From positions 1 to 64,000 of the forward strand of contig CAMCVK010000006.1 in assembly GCA_945881865.1 (NCBI GenBank): a stretch of 64,000 nucleotides of DNA, in the 5' to 3' direction. This document shows, piece after piece, positions 1-8,297 of this stretch (its first letter is position 1; every line of letters starts with the position of its first letter). The position numbers and the translations under genes are program-made. Below the pieces are notes generated by a model that saw only the letters and a list, made by a program, of their open reading frames with translations, was not told the DNA's origin and searched no databases. The DNA is from Fimbriimonas ginsengisoli Gsoil 348 (lineage in GTDB: Bacteria; Armatimonadota; Fimbriimonadia; Fimbriimonadales; Fimbriimonadaceae).

Positions 1-2
1 TT

Positions 3-869
3 AACAAGATCCTGATCGTCGGCGTCATCGGCGTCGGCGTCGGAGCCTCCGTCATGTTCTGGGGGGAAGACGTCCACGGCGTCCTTCAGCTCATTTTCGC
101 CGCCGCGCTGTACTTTGCGCCGCTTTACCTACCGAGCCTCACCCAAGGAAGCGACGCCAACGAGGCCATCCGCCGAAGCTACGGTTCGCTGCAGGACGGC
201 GGCATCGTGCTCGGCGTCATCACAATCGTCGTGCTCATCGCGGAGTTGGCGCAAAAGGCCCGCGAGCGAGTGAAACACGGCGTGAAGGCCGACCAGCTGA
301 AGTACGGCAAGAACATCAAGGCCGAACCGGACAAGCTGAACGTGTTCCTCGGCAAGTGCTGGCAGATGCCCTTCTGCCGAAAGTTTGTCCGCGATAAGTG
401 CCCGATCTATCACTCCAAGCGAACCTGCTGGAAGGAACAGGTCGGCTGCATGTGCGAGGAAGAGGTCATCAAAGGTGCCATGGAGAATCGGCCGATTCCC
501 AAAGATGCCCTGCTGGCCGTGGCCGCCATTCCCCGCAATAACCGTCTTACGCCCGCCCAAAAGAAGGAGCGGTGCGACAACTGCGTGATCTACAACGAGC
601 ACCAGCGGCAGAAATATCGGGCTTGGTTACCCAGCCTTGTGGTTGGCTTCATTCTGCTTTACGTGCTGTTGCGCACGCCTTTGCTAGCCGCGACTGCCGG
701 GGTCATCAAGCAAATCAATACGGCCATTAACGGAGCGACTTTGGGCGCGGCGCAGAAAAACGCGATTCCGCCCATTTTCACCGAGCTACTGCTGATGGTG
801 GCCTTCCTCGTCGTCCTGAGCTACTGTCTGAAGACGCTTGAGTACGCCGTCTTCAAGCTCAAGATTTAA
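3..869 (+). CDS. Cys-rich integral membrane protein, 5'-partial
   Basis: I do not recognise the family. The frame is open from base 3, and the codons before the ATG at 54 encode a hydrophobic stretch (KILIVGVIGVGVGASV), so the true start probably lies outside the window and ATG 54 is internal. Further hydrophobic segments lie near residues 12-28, 50-65, 192-215 and 240-260 (counted from ATG 54). Between the second and third of these sits a soluble loop with eight cysteines (about residues 102, 108, 116, 125, 132, 134, 174 and 177), including CMC and CDNC, which suggests a metal or disulfide-bonded loop. The stop TAA overlaps the ATG of the next gene, so it heads or belongs to an operon with the RtcA-like and HAD genes. 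Confidence 0.7.
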   Translation, partial: NKILIVGVIGVGVGASVMFWGEDVHGVLQLIFAAALYFAPLYLPSLTQGSDANEAIRRSYGSLQDGGIVLGVITIVVLIAELAQKARERVKHGVKADQLKYGKNIKAEPDKLNVFLGKCWQMPFCRKFVRDKCPIYHSKRTCWKEQVGCMCEEEVIKGAMENRPIPKDALLAVAAIPRNNRLTPAQKKERCDNCVIYNEHQRQKYRAWLPSLVVGFILLYVLLRTPLLAATAGVIKQINTAINGATLGAAQKNAIPPIFTELLLMVAFLVVLSYCLKTLEYAVFKLKI

Positions 870-1927
870 TGATTGCCGACGCCGCCTTGATCCTGATTGA
901 TGGGGCCTATGGCGAAGGCGGCGGCGCGACGGTTCGTACCGCTCTCGCGATGGCCTCGCTAACCCAGCAGCCGGTAAGAATGTTCAACGTTCGCGGCGGC
1001 ACGAAGTATGCGGGCCTCGACCCGGAGGACCTGGTGATTCTCCGGACGCTTGCCGAGGCATCGACCGCGACCGTGACCGACGATGTCGTAGGAGCGCACT
1101 CGTTTACGTTTTCACCAACGCGCCGGGCCCGCAGCTTCAATGGAATCATCCCGGCCATCCGGAACTCGGGCGGACGCGGGCCCAACGCACTGGTGGTTCT
1201 GAACGCCCTGCTTCCCGTCTTGGCTCGCACGGGTGCCTATTCTGAACTCACCGTGGACGGCGAGACGTTCGGGATGAACGCGCTTAGCTACGACGCCTTT
1301 GCCAACGTCACGCTTCCGGTCTTGCGGAACCTCGGCATTCATGCCTTTGCCGAGCAAACCCGGGCGGGTTTTGGGCGCGAATCGGCCGGCGAGGTCCGGC
1401 TGGAAATTGAGCCGAGCGCCGTGGTGCCGATCAAGTGGAGCGACCGGGGGAGACTGAATGGCGTTCACGCGATCCTCTCGACCAGCGGCGTGGCCGCGGC
1501 CCTCATCGACCGGGCGAAGTCGCACCTGAAGAAGCTGGCGCAGAACGTCTCGGTCTCATTGAACTTCGAGCACATCGAAGTCGGCTCCCCGATTCCGGGT
1601 GCCTACCTGACCCTCTGGGCCGAATATGACAAGGGGCTCGGCAGCGCGACCGGAATGGCGATGAAGGGGATGCGCATCGAGAGCCTGATGCAGGCGACGT
1701 TCGAGGAGCTGCTCGACTGGATGTCCGGCCCGGCCACGGTCGACCCGTATTTGGCGGACCAAATTCTGATCCCGGCCGTTCTTGCCGAAGGCGAATCGAC
1801 TTTCAAGGTGAGCCGGCTTACGTCCCGCTTCCTAACGACCGCTTGGGTGATTAAGCAGTTCCTGCCGGTTCACATCACGATTCGCGGCAGCGAAGGCACC
1901 GCCGGTACCGTGAGCGTTCACCGGTAG
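869..1927 (+). CDS. RNA 3'-terminal phosphate cyclase-like protein
   Basis: RtcA enzymes make 2',3'-cyclic phosphate ends on RNA through a covalent His-AMP intermediate. The fold is recognisable: DGAYGEGGGATVRTALAM near the N-terminus, RGGTKYAGLDPEDL, the late VDPYLADQILIP block, and FLPVHITIRGSEG at the end. At 352 aa it is close to the usual length (about 340). Key positions differ from E. coli RtcA: the 'GGGQ' Gln is Ala, and the segment that carries nucleophile His309 (SCHLLTN) reads SRFLTTA, with Arg320 at the His position. Cyclase activity is therefore doubtful; an Rcl1-like non-catalytic role is possible. The gene overlaps its upstream neighbour (TAATG) and its stop TAG shares a base with the next GTG start. 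Confidence 0.8.
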   Translation: MIADAALILIDGAYGEGGGATVRTALAMASLTQQPVRMFNVRGGTKYAGLDPEDLVILRTLAEASTATVTDDVVGAHSFTFSPTRRARSFNGIIPAIRNSGGRGPNALVVLNALLPVLARTGAYSELTVDGETFGMNALSYDAFANVTLPVLRNLGIHAFAEQTRAGFGRESAGEVRLEIEPSAVVPIKWSDRGRLNGVHAILSTSGVAAALIDRAKSHLKKLAQNVSVSLNFEHIEVGSPIPGAYLTLWAEYDKGLGSATGMAMKGMRIESLMQATFEELLDWMSGPATVDPYLADQILIPAVLAEGESTFKVSRLTSRFLTTAWVIKQFLPVHITIRGSEGTAGTVSVHR

Positions 1928-2508
1928 TGATTCGCCATCTCTTGATCGACCTCGACGGCGTGATTCGTCGGTGGAACAACCGACCATCGATTGAAGGCCC
2001 GCTTACTTCAGAGGCCATTGCGGCGGTCGCGTTTCGAACGGAGTTCGTGCAGAAGGCGATCACCGGCGTTTGGTCGGACGAAGCCTGGCGCGCGGCCGTG
2101 GTTACGGCGCTTATGGGTCGCTACCCTTCGGCAGAGGCTTCTGTCGCCGCATGGTCTTCCTACATCGGTGAGGTCGATTCCGAAGTGATGGCGGTTCTGG
2201 CCGAGAGCGCGTTTGCCGAGAACCTGACCTTGATCACCAACGCGACATCACGATTGAACGACGATCTCCGCGCGCTTGGGATTTCTGGTCGCTTCCGGCA
2301 CGTCGTGAACGCGTCCGAGGTTGGCCACGCCAAGCCGGATCCCCGGATCTTTGAACACGCGCTTGGCTTGCTTGGCGCGACTGCTTCTGAGGTGGCCTTT
2401 GTCGACGACCAACCTGTCAATGTTGCCGCCGCCGAGGCCGTCGGCATCCGTTCACATCGGTTCGAGTCTCCCTCCCGCTTGCGGGCGTTTTTGCGCGATC
2501 TCGCGTAA
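1927..2508 (+). CDS. HAD-family hydrolase (subfamily IA)
   Basis: This 193-aa protein is a haloacid dehalogenase-like phosphatase. Motif I is LIDLDGVI (Asp nucleophile and Asp acid/base), motif II is LITNAT, and motifs III/IV appear as HAKPDPRIFEHAL and VAFVDDQPVNVAAA. An alpha-helical cap lies between residues 15 and 90, as in subfamily IA. Substrate is unknown. The start is a GTG that overlaps the TAG stop of the RtcA-like gene, so translation is coupled. It ends the three-gene + strand operon. Confidence 0.85.
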   Translation: MIRHLLIDLDGVIRRWNNRPSIEGPLTSEAIAAVAFRTEFVQKAITGVWSDEAWRAAVVTALMGRYPSAEASVAAWSSYIGEVDSEVMAVLAESAFAENLTLITNATSRLNDDLRALGISGRFRHVVNASEVGHAKPDPRIFEHALGLLGATASEVAFVDDQPVNVAAAEAVGIRSHRFESPSRLRAFLRDLA

Positions 2509-2552
2509 TCGCTTCAGGCCATTCCGGAGCGACGGCGTCGGAGCCGCTGGCT

Positions 2553-2868
2553 AAAGCCCTTCGGGCTAACGGCAACCCTTCGCGCAGCGTCTAGCCCCAG
2601 CCTCCGTGGCTGGGCTGGTCTTGGCTCGATCCCGGAGGGATCGCCGAAATTAGCCGCGGGTCGCAGACCCGGGGACCAGACCGGCCATCGGCCCCGACGC
2701 TGGAGGCGTCGCAGAAACTCTGGCACCCCTCTAGGGTGCGAATCTTGGTTGCCGCTTGACCCCGGGTCGAGCAAACTCAACCCGGGGCTAATGTCTGGAA
2801 CCCCTGCCGGGGTTCGGGGCATCGTTGCCGAGATGAAGGCGCCGGTAAAACTTAACCGGCGGCTACCC
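2553..2868 (-). repeat. Divergent cluster of GC-rich hairpin repeats (REP-like)
   Basis: This gene-free stretch is a string of short inverted repeats: AGCCCttcGGGCT, a CCCCAGCC/GGCTGGG pair, CGATCCCggaGGGATCG, CGGGTCgcaGACCCGG, CGACGC/GCGTCG, CACCC/GGGTG, CCCCGGGT/ACCCGGGG and AACCCCtgccGGGGTT. Read on the minus strand, the order and spacing of stems and the linker ('CATTAGCCCCGG') match the 190-bp units at 47.7 and 51.9-52.6 kb. The ORF called here (2514..2870 minus) is a translation of the repeat and not a gene. Confidence 0.7.
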
Positions 2869-2907
2869 AATCCGACTTGAAATTTTGTTGTTTCACCCTC
2901 ATCCCTG

Positions 2908-2933
2908 CCCTTCTCCCGGAGACGGGAGAAGGG
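2908..2933 (-). terminator. Perfect 11-bp hairpin after the M28/FtsX gene
   Basis: CCCTTCTCCCG is followed by a GAGA loop and CGGGAGAAGGG, 15 nt past the stop of the minus-strand gene. There is no clear T-run, so it may be a repeat element that also acts as a transcript end. Confidence 0.5.
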
Positions 2934-2947
2934 TTCAAACGATCCGC

Positions 2948-5900
2948 CTACAACGGAACCGGATCCTCGACCGCGGCTCCCTCGGAAATGCGCTCGGCGT
3001 ACTTGTGCCGCTGCTCTTTATCAAGCGTTCGCCACGTGAGGAACTGCTTTCGGACGCTGGTAAGGAACCGCTTGTTGACCACCGGCCAGTTCTCCGGGTC
3101 GCCCGCGAGCCGAACCAGCGTCAGGTCCAGCAGGTAAACGCCCGGGACCACGCTTGGCCGCAGGTCTAGCTGCAACCGCTGCGAAATGCCAAGGTCATAC
3201 GGCGAAAGCCACATCGTCGATTCCACCCGGTAGGCATCGGTCGTGCCTTCGGCCACGCCATAACTCGTGTCTTTGGTGACGAACTCGCCGATCGTAAAGC
3301 CTTCGTACGCCTCCAGCCACTCGCCCAGGAACGCCGTGATCGGGCCGGCCTCGGCGGCATTGATGCTGAACGGAAGCGGCAACTCCCAAACGTCGCCTTC
3401 GGGGCCGGTCTCGAAGACCTCCTCGTTCATTGCCGGCGCGGCAATCTGGGCGGCTTTTCGCGCTGGGAAGATCGTGCTTCCCAAAACTACGACCATGACG
3501 ATGACGGCCGAAAGCACCGCCGAAGTCGAGCTGAAGTTCAGGGTCAGGCCAGGCAGGGCACCGGTTGCGACGATGACCTTGGCACAGCCCTGCGCAACGT
3601 AGTAGCCGGCGACGGCCCCGAGCACGCCGTATACCAGCGACTCCGCAAAGAACAACATCGCGATGTGGTTCGGAGCCAAGCCGATGCTGGAGAAGATGCC
3701 GATCTCACGGGTTCGCTCGAAAACGCTGGCGATCATCGTGTTCAAAACGAAGACCGACGCGATGAGCAACTGGATGATGACCAGCGCGATTCCGGTGCTC
3801 TTAGAAGCTTGCAGAACGCTAAACTGCTTCACCTTCAGGGCGCCGTTCTCCGGTACGGAGGCGTACACGTTGAGGCGAAGGCGCGGCATCAGAGCCTCCA
3901 GCGAGGGCCGAGTCTGGGTTGCCTCCGGAAAACGAACCGCAATCGTCCGCAGGTCGGCTCCCAGCGCGAGAGCCGTCTCGGCGGGAACGAAGAAGATCGA
4001 AGCCGGGTCGAGGCGGAGATACTTTCGGAACGCCTGCGTGCTAGACGAAGTTTGTTCCTGGTACCGGCGGGAGAGGCTGAAGTCGGGCGGCATGACGCCG
4101 TCGCCGTCCAGGTCCGTCAGGCTCCGCAGGATTCCGGCGTCGGCGATGCCGATGACGGTGTAGCTGGAGCCAGCATAAGTGATTCTCGCGACGCCGACTT
4201 CCTTCGGCCCGACTTTCAGGGTCTGCGCGAGCGGTTGCGGCAGGATGACGACGTTTCGCTCGCCCGGTCGGAACCAGCGGCCTCCCGGCAGAAGTGCATC
4301 CTGCGGCTTGAGGACCTTCGTTTCGTCAGGGTCCATGCCGACCATCGCGCGAACCTCCGCGACGCGGTCGGCGCGCTGAAGCGAGAGAACGCCGGTGTCG
4401 CCGATGTCCGCGCCGTAATAGTAGGCTCGGCGCGCGACGGTGCCCCGACCGGCAAACTCATTCGCCAGCGTTCGGTAAGTCGAAAGCTGAAGCGGATCGA
4501 GCCCCGGAGTTCGAACGAGTAGCCCTGGATACGGCGCTGGGTTGTCGCTCGGCGTTTCGGTGAGCGTGAAGTCCGAGACGATACTCGTGAAGCTAAGGAC
4601 GATAAACGTCATCACGACCAAGGTAAGAGTCGTCAGAATCGTTCGAGCCTTTCGGCGACGCATGTTCTGGACGCCGAGGTTGAACGCGGCCGCAGCTACG
4701 CTACTTCGGGCAATGTCCACGTCGTGAACGCCGGCTTGGGTCGCCCGAATCGCCTTCAGCGACTTTTGGAACTTGCCGAGGATAAACGAAATCACGATGA
4801 GGCTAAGAACCCCCATCACGAACGCGACAAAGATCATTGTCGGGTTCGTCACGATTTCGAAAGCCGGATGAATCAGGCGCAGCAGGATGAACGACGCGAT
4901 GAAGATGCCAATCGACCAGCCGAGCTGCTTGGCCATGATAGCGGTGCCCACAAACAGCCGCTCCAAGAAGAAGCTGAATGGAATCAGTAGGAAAAGGTAG
5001 AAAACGACGCCGTTCACGACGTCGTTCGCGGTGCTCATGATGACCGGATGCGCCTTAAGCGCGTAGCCCCAGGCGGCGCGGCCGTGCCGCTGGGCTTCGC
5101 CCCAATCCTTTGCCAGCTCGGAAGCCTCGGCAAGTTTGATCTCCTCCTGAGCCTGCCGATGCAGGTCGCGAATTCCCGGGCTAATGATCCGGTATTTGAA
5201 GAATCGGTCCAACCGTGTCTGGTTGATGGCCACGACATCGCGGGCGGCGTTCAGCGAGGTATTCGGGAACAGACCGTCCGAGCCAAGCATCTGCCGGCCG
5301 TTCTTCGGCTTGAAGTCTTTTTTGTAGCCCGGTGCGACATAGCCGATCCCCTGCTCGTCGCCCACCGACGAGTTCGTGAGGATCAACCGGTTCTCAAGGA
5401 ACCCGGCTAGCATCAGGTACCTCTGGCCCGCGAGGAAGAACAGCACCTGGGCGTCTTCGACTTCCGGGCTAAGGCGCTGGTCCTGGCTCGGGCTAAAGAA
5501 TCCGTAGTCGGACGGCTCGGCGCCGGTCACAGCGTCCAGGGGATCGACGCGGGTGATGCTCCGCAGCTCCTGAGGATCGACGAGATCGTAAAAGTCGACG
5601 CTCTGGCACGGGAAGACGACGATCGGCGACTGGCGATCCGGCGATTTTAGTCGGAAGCGCAGCGGATACCGGAAGGCTCCGTAAACGCCGAACGAAGCCG
5701 CGTGGTCGATTCGACCGGTCGTAGGATCGAGACGAAAACCGGCGATGGTCTGGGGCGGCACGTCGGTTCCCCAGTAAGAGTTCACCGTTGGCGCGCCGGA
5801 GATTCGGTACTCCGCTTTGGGGCCGATGGCACCGCTTACGACGTCGCCGCGGACGCCCATCATCGTCTTTTGGCGGGCAAGCAAACAAGCGAGGGTGTTC

Positions 5901-7486
5901 GGAACGGCCGTGTCGGGCACAAAACTCTTCGTGGGATCAAACGAAACGATTTGGCCATGCAGCGTCGCGAAGCCGCCGATGAGGCGCATGCTTTGCGGCT
6001 TCGACATCTCCAGCGGAACCTTGTGATCGGTGCTTTCGTTGCGGTCGGTGGTGTCGTTCAGCAGGTGGTGCATCAGCGCCGCGACGGTTTGAACCTGACG
6101 GCGAACGTTGCCAAAGTTGACGGCATCGAGCGTGTCGTACGGCGTGTCAAACCGAACCCGGCTGTCCTCAACGGTACGAAACGTCAGCGAGTTGATGCCC
6201 GCCAAGACGAGCGGCTCGCAATCCAGGGCAAATTTGCCCGAGATGTTGTTCTTCCAGGTGCGGTTATCGCCGTTGTTCACGGCGTCGGTCATCACCAGTC
6301 GGGCAGGGGTGACCCGCATCACCTGTGCGAGGCGGTCGGTGTGGGCGCGCAAGATCCGCGAAACGTTTCGAACCTGGGCAATCGGCTCGTCGCGGTATTC
6401 GTAGTACCAGCCTCGGGCATAGCTTCCTAGGCCCGAGGCGCCGGAACTGATGTCCAAGGTCACCGTAAGGAACGGCGTATCTTTGCCATTCTCATCCAGA
6501 CGTTTCTGAACATACTCCCGAGCACCGGCAAGTGCGAGGCCATGGCCGCCGGACAAAATGAGCCGCAGCGGACGGCGATGCGGCTGAGACTTGTAGATGC
6601 GAGCGACTTCCAGCATCGTAGAAAGGCCGCCGATCTCTTCGGCGCCCGGCGAAAGCCCGGGCACGACGCTCATCGAATCGGAATACGCGAAGAGGGCAAT
6701 CGGCTCTTCCTTAACCGCCGGGTCCGAACCCGGAAAGTCGACGATCCAGTTCTTTGCCGGAACGGTCAGCCACGGCTGGCTGCACTTTAGCCGGGCCACG
6801 GCAGACTTTTCGGCAGCGTTCAAAACCGCGTTGGCCTCGGCCAGCGGTAGGTAGAAGCGTGGAACAGAGAGCGGGACGCCGCTAAACTTTTTCTCCGCTT
6901 CCGAGCGGTCGGGTACGTCTGGAGAAACGAAAACGATCGCCTTTGCGCCCAGCCTCGCGGCGTTGCGCCAGCGATTGCCGCTGTTAAATTCCATCACGAC
7001 GATGGAGCCCTTGATGTCTTTGCCCTTCAGGTCACCATCGGTGCCGAGACCGACGTAGAGAAGCGGTCCGGCGACATCGCAGGTCGAGGTGCGAACTAGG
7101 TTCGGCCAAAGCGGCATGAGAGTCTGTCGCACGCCGCCGAATGTGAGGGTGCCGGTTGATTTCGGGTCCGGCACGGTGACGTTGAAGGTTTCGGCCCGGA
7201 CGTTTTGGCCGCCCAGTTTGCCAACCTCGGAAACGAAATACTCTCCGGTTCGGCGGTCGGCGTCGGATCCCGCTAGGCGGCTGCCAAACCCGGCAACCGT
7301 CGTGTAGTCCTGTTTGATTCGGGCAATCTGTACCTTCTGGAGAATCTGCGTGTAAGTCGCCTTAATCTCATCATCGGTTGGGGCCGCATATGCGCTCCCG
7401 GCCAGCAAAGCCCAGAAAAGGGCGAGCATCAATCCAATGGTTGAGGTGCTGGGGAGACAACGACGTCTGCGGCGGTGCCGAATCAC
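2948..7486 (-). CDS. M28-like ectodomain fused to FtsX/MacB-type permease
   Basis: The 1512-aa protein starts with a signal or anchor segment (LMLALFWALLAGSAYA). A large exported region to about residue 470 follows the plan of M28/PA-domain aminopeptidases (AGFGSRLAGSDADRRTGEYF). However, the zinc-ligand blocks are degraded: the HxD site reads AYSDS, the bridging-Asp block reads GAEEIGG, and the catalytic GEE block reads SGGHGLALAG. A second half has hydrophobic helices near 850-960, then an FtsX-type permease core: RRRKARTILTTLTLVVM, a periplasmic MacB-like domain, and three further helices containing ERTREIGIFSSIGL. About 150 residues follow the last helix. No ATPase subunit lies nearby. 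The start is GTG; an ATG at residue 20 is possible. A non-enzymatic binding ectodomain on an ABC permease is my inference. Confidence 0.8.
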   Translation of the reverse strand: MIRHRRRRRCLPSTSTIGLMLALFWALLAGSAYAAPTDDEIKATYTQILQKVQIARIKQDYTTVAGFGSRLAGSDADRRTGEYFVSEVGKLGGQNVRAETFNVTVPDPKSTGTLTFGGVRQTLMPLWPNLVRTSTCDVAGPLLYVGLGTDGDLKGKDIKGSIVVMEFNSGNRWRNAARLGAKAIVFVSPDVPDRSEAEKKFSGVPLSVPRFYLPLAEANAVLNAAEKSAVARLKCSQPWLTVPAKNWIVDFPGSDPAVKEEPIALFAYSDSMSVVPGLSPGAEEIGGLSTMLEVARIYKSQPHRRPLRLILSGGHGLALAGAREYVQKRLDENGKDTPFLTVTLDISSGASGLGSYARGWYYEYRDEPIAQVRNVSRILRAHTDRLAQVMRVTPARLVMTDAVNNGDNRTWKNNISGKFALDCEPLVLAGINSLTFRTVEDSRVRFDTPYDTLDAVNFGNVRRQVQTVAALMHHLLNDTTDRNESTDHKVPLEMSKPQSMRLIGGFATLHGQIVSFDPTKSFVPDTAVPNTLACLLARQKTMMGVRGDVVSGAIGPKAEYRISGAPTVNSYWGTDVPPQTIAGFRLDPTTGRIDHAASFGVYGAFRYPLRFRLKSPDRQSPIVVFPCQSVDFYDLVDPQELRSITRVDPLDAVTGAEPSDYGFFSPSQDQRLSPEVEDAQVLFFLAGQRYLMLAGFLENRLILTNSSVGDEQGIGYVAPGYKKDFKPKNGRQMLGSDGLFPNTSLNAARDVVAINQTRLDRFFKYRIISPGIRDLHRQAQEEIKLAEASELAKDWGEAQRHGRAAWGYALKAHPVIMSTANDVVNGVVFYLFLLIPFSFFLERLFVGTAIMAKQLGWSIGIFIASFILLRLIHPAFEIVTNPTMIFVAFVMGVLSLIVISFILGKFQKSLKAIRATQAGVHDVDIARSSVAAAAFNLGVQNMRRRKARTILTTLTLVVMTFIVLSFTSIVSDFTLTETPSDNPAPYPGLLVRTPGLDPLQLSTYRTLANEFAGRGTVARRAYYYGADIGDTGVLSLQRADRVAEVRAMVGMDPDETKVLKPQDALLPGGRWFRPGERNVVILPQPLAQTLKVGPKEVGVARITYAGSSYTVIGIADAGILRSLTDLDGDGVMPPDFSLSRRYQEQTSSSTQAFRKYLRLDPASIFFVPAETALALGADLRTIAVRFPEATQTRPSLEALMPRLRLNVYASVPENGALKVKQFSVLQASKSTGIALVIIQLLIASVFVLNTMIASVFERTREIGIFSSIGLAPNHIAMLFFAESLVYGVLGAVAGYYVAQGCAKVIVATGALPGLTLNFSSTSAVLSAVIVMVVVLGSTIFPARKAAQIAAPAMNEEVFETGPEGDVWELPLPFSINAAEAGPITAFLGEWLEAYEGFTIGEFVTKDTSYGVAEGTTDAYRVESTMWLSPYDLGISQRLQLDLRPSVVPGVYLLDLTLVRLAGDPENWPVVNKRFLTSVRKQFLTWRTLDKEQRHKYAERISEGAAVEDPVPL

Positions 7487-7521
7487 GTCCGTAGTTTAAC
7501 GGAACTTTGCGGGAACGACAT

Positions 7522-8247
7522 TCAATTCCGGAGAGAAGCGTCCAGAACGTACGCCTCCAGGTGGCCTAACTCCCGAAAACCGAGGGCACGGTACCAAACC
7601 GCGAGGCTCGGGTCGCTTTGCAGCACGATTGGACGCCGGTCTCCCGGGGTTGCCCGAGCGGTGTGCCAGAGGGTCTGCAAGATGCCCCGACCGACGCCAC
7701 GCCGTCGGCAATCGGGGCGGACGGCGAGATTATAGATGCCGAACGCCTCGGGCAGATCGCACACCATAACCGCTCCCCGGATGTCCTGCATCGAACCCGT
7801 GATCGCCAGCCGCAGCCGGCCCGCGCCGCTGGTTGCCCGCGTAACCACTTCGCGAAACTCCGTTTTTGCGCGGCCAAAAAACTGTTCGGTCATGAAGTTG
7901 GCGACTTTGCGGCGATCGGCCGGAGTGTCAACCTCGACGAGTTGAACCGGCATGGCGTCGAACCCTTCCGGTGAGAGGAACCGCACGAGCGAGAACTGCC
8001 GCTGAAACCCCGCACGCCGCAGGATCTCCTGGCGGGTCTCGGCCTCCAGCCCGTCCGGCATTGACTCAACGGGATCATAGAGATGGAAACCGTCCTGGGT
8101 GGCAGCGAGTGCTGCCAGTCGGGCAAGCGTTTGCGGTTCCACCCGAACGCGCCACGCGCAGTTTCCGATGGAGTGTCCGCTAGGATGCGTGAAGGCAGTA
8201 AAACTGTCCGACGGCACGCGCTTGGCACCGATGGCCTCGGCTAGCAC
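7522..8247 (-). CDS. GNAT-family N-acetyltransferase
   Basis: The C-terminal half carries the GNAT core: acetyl-CoA motif A reads NLAVRPDCRRRGVGRGIL, followed by a helix and the motif B region SDPSLAVWYRALGF. The N-terminal half (residues 1-110) is a degenerate second domain, as in two-domain GNATs. Substrate cannot be predicted. GTG 8247 is the first canonical start, but the frame stays open upstream and reads protein-like (FAVDLENLFSTYEV), overlapping the end of the upstream esterase. A CTG codon with GGAG upstream is a candidate real start. Confidence 0.8.
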   Translation of the reverse strand: MLAEAIGAKRVPSDSFTAFTHPSGHSIGNCAWRVRVEPQTLARLAALAATQDGFHLYDPVESMPDGLEAETRQEILRRAGFQRQFSLVRFLSPEGFDAMPVQLVEVDTPADRRKVANFMTEQFFGRAKTEFREVVTRATSGAGRLRLAITGSMQDIRGAVMVCDLPEAFGIYNLAVRPDCRRRGVGRGILQTLWHTARATPGDRRPIVLQSDPSLAVWYRALGFRELGHLEAYVLDASLRN

Positions 8248-8297
8248 TTCGTAAGTCGAAAACAGATTTTCGAGATCGACGGCGAAGGCAGACGGAG

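Noticed and set aside
2514-2870. ORF of 118 aa on the minus strand
   Set aside because: It is the translation of overlapping hairpin repeats and has no homology, start site or codon bias of a gene.
2948-7486. Active M28 aminopeptidase for the giant fusion
   Set aside because: HxD, bridging-Asp and GEE ligands are not present in the expected blocks.
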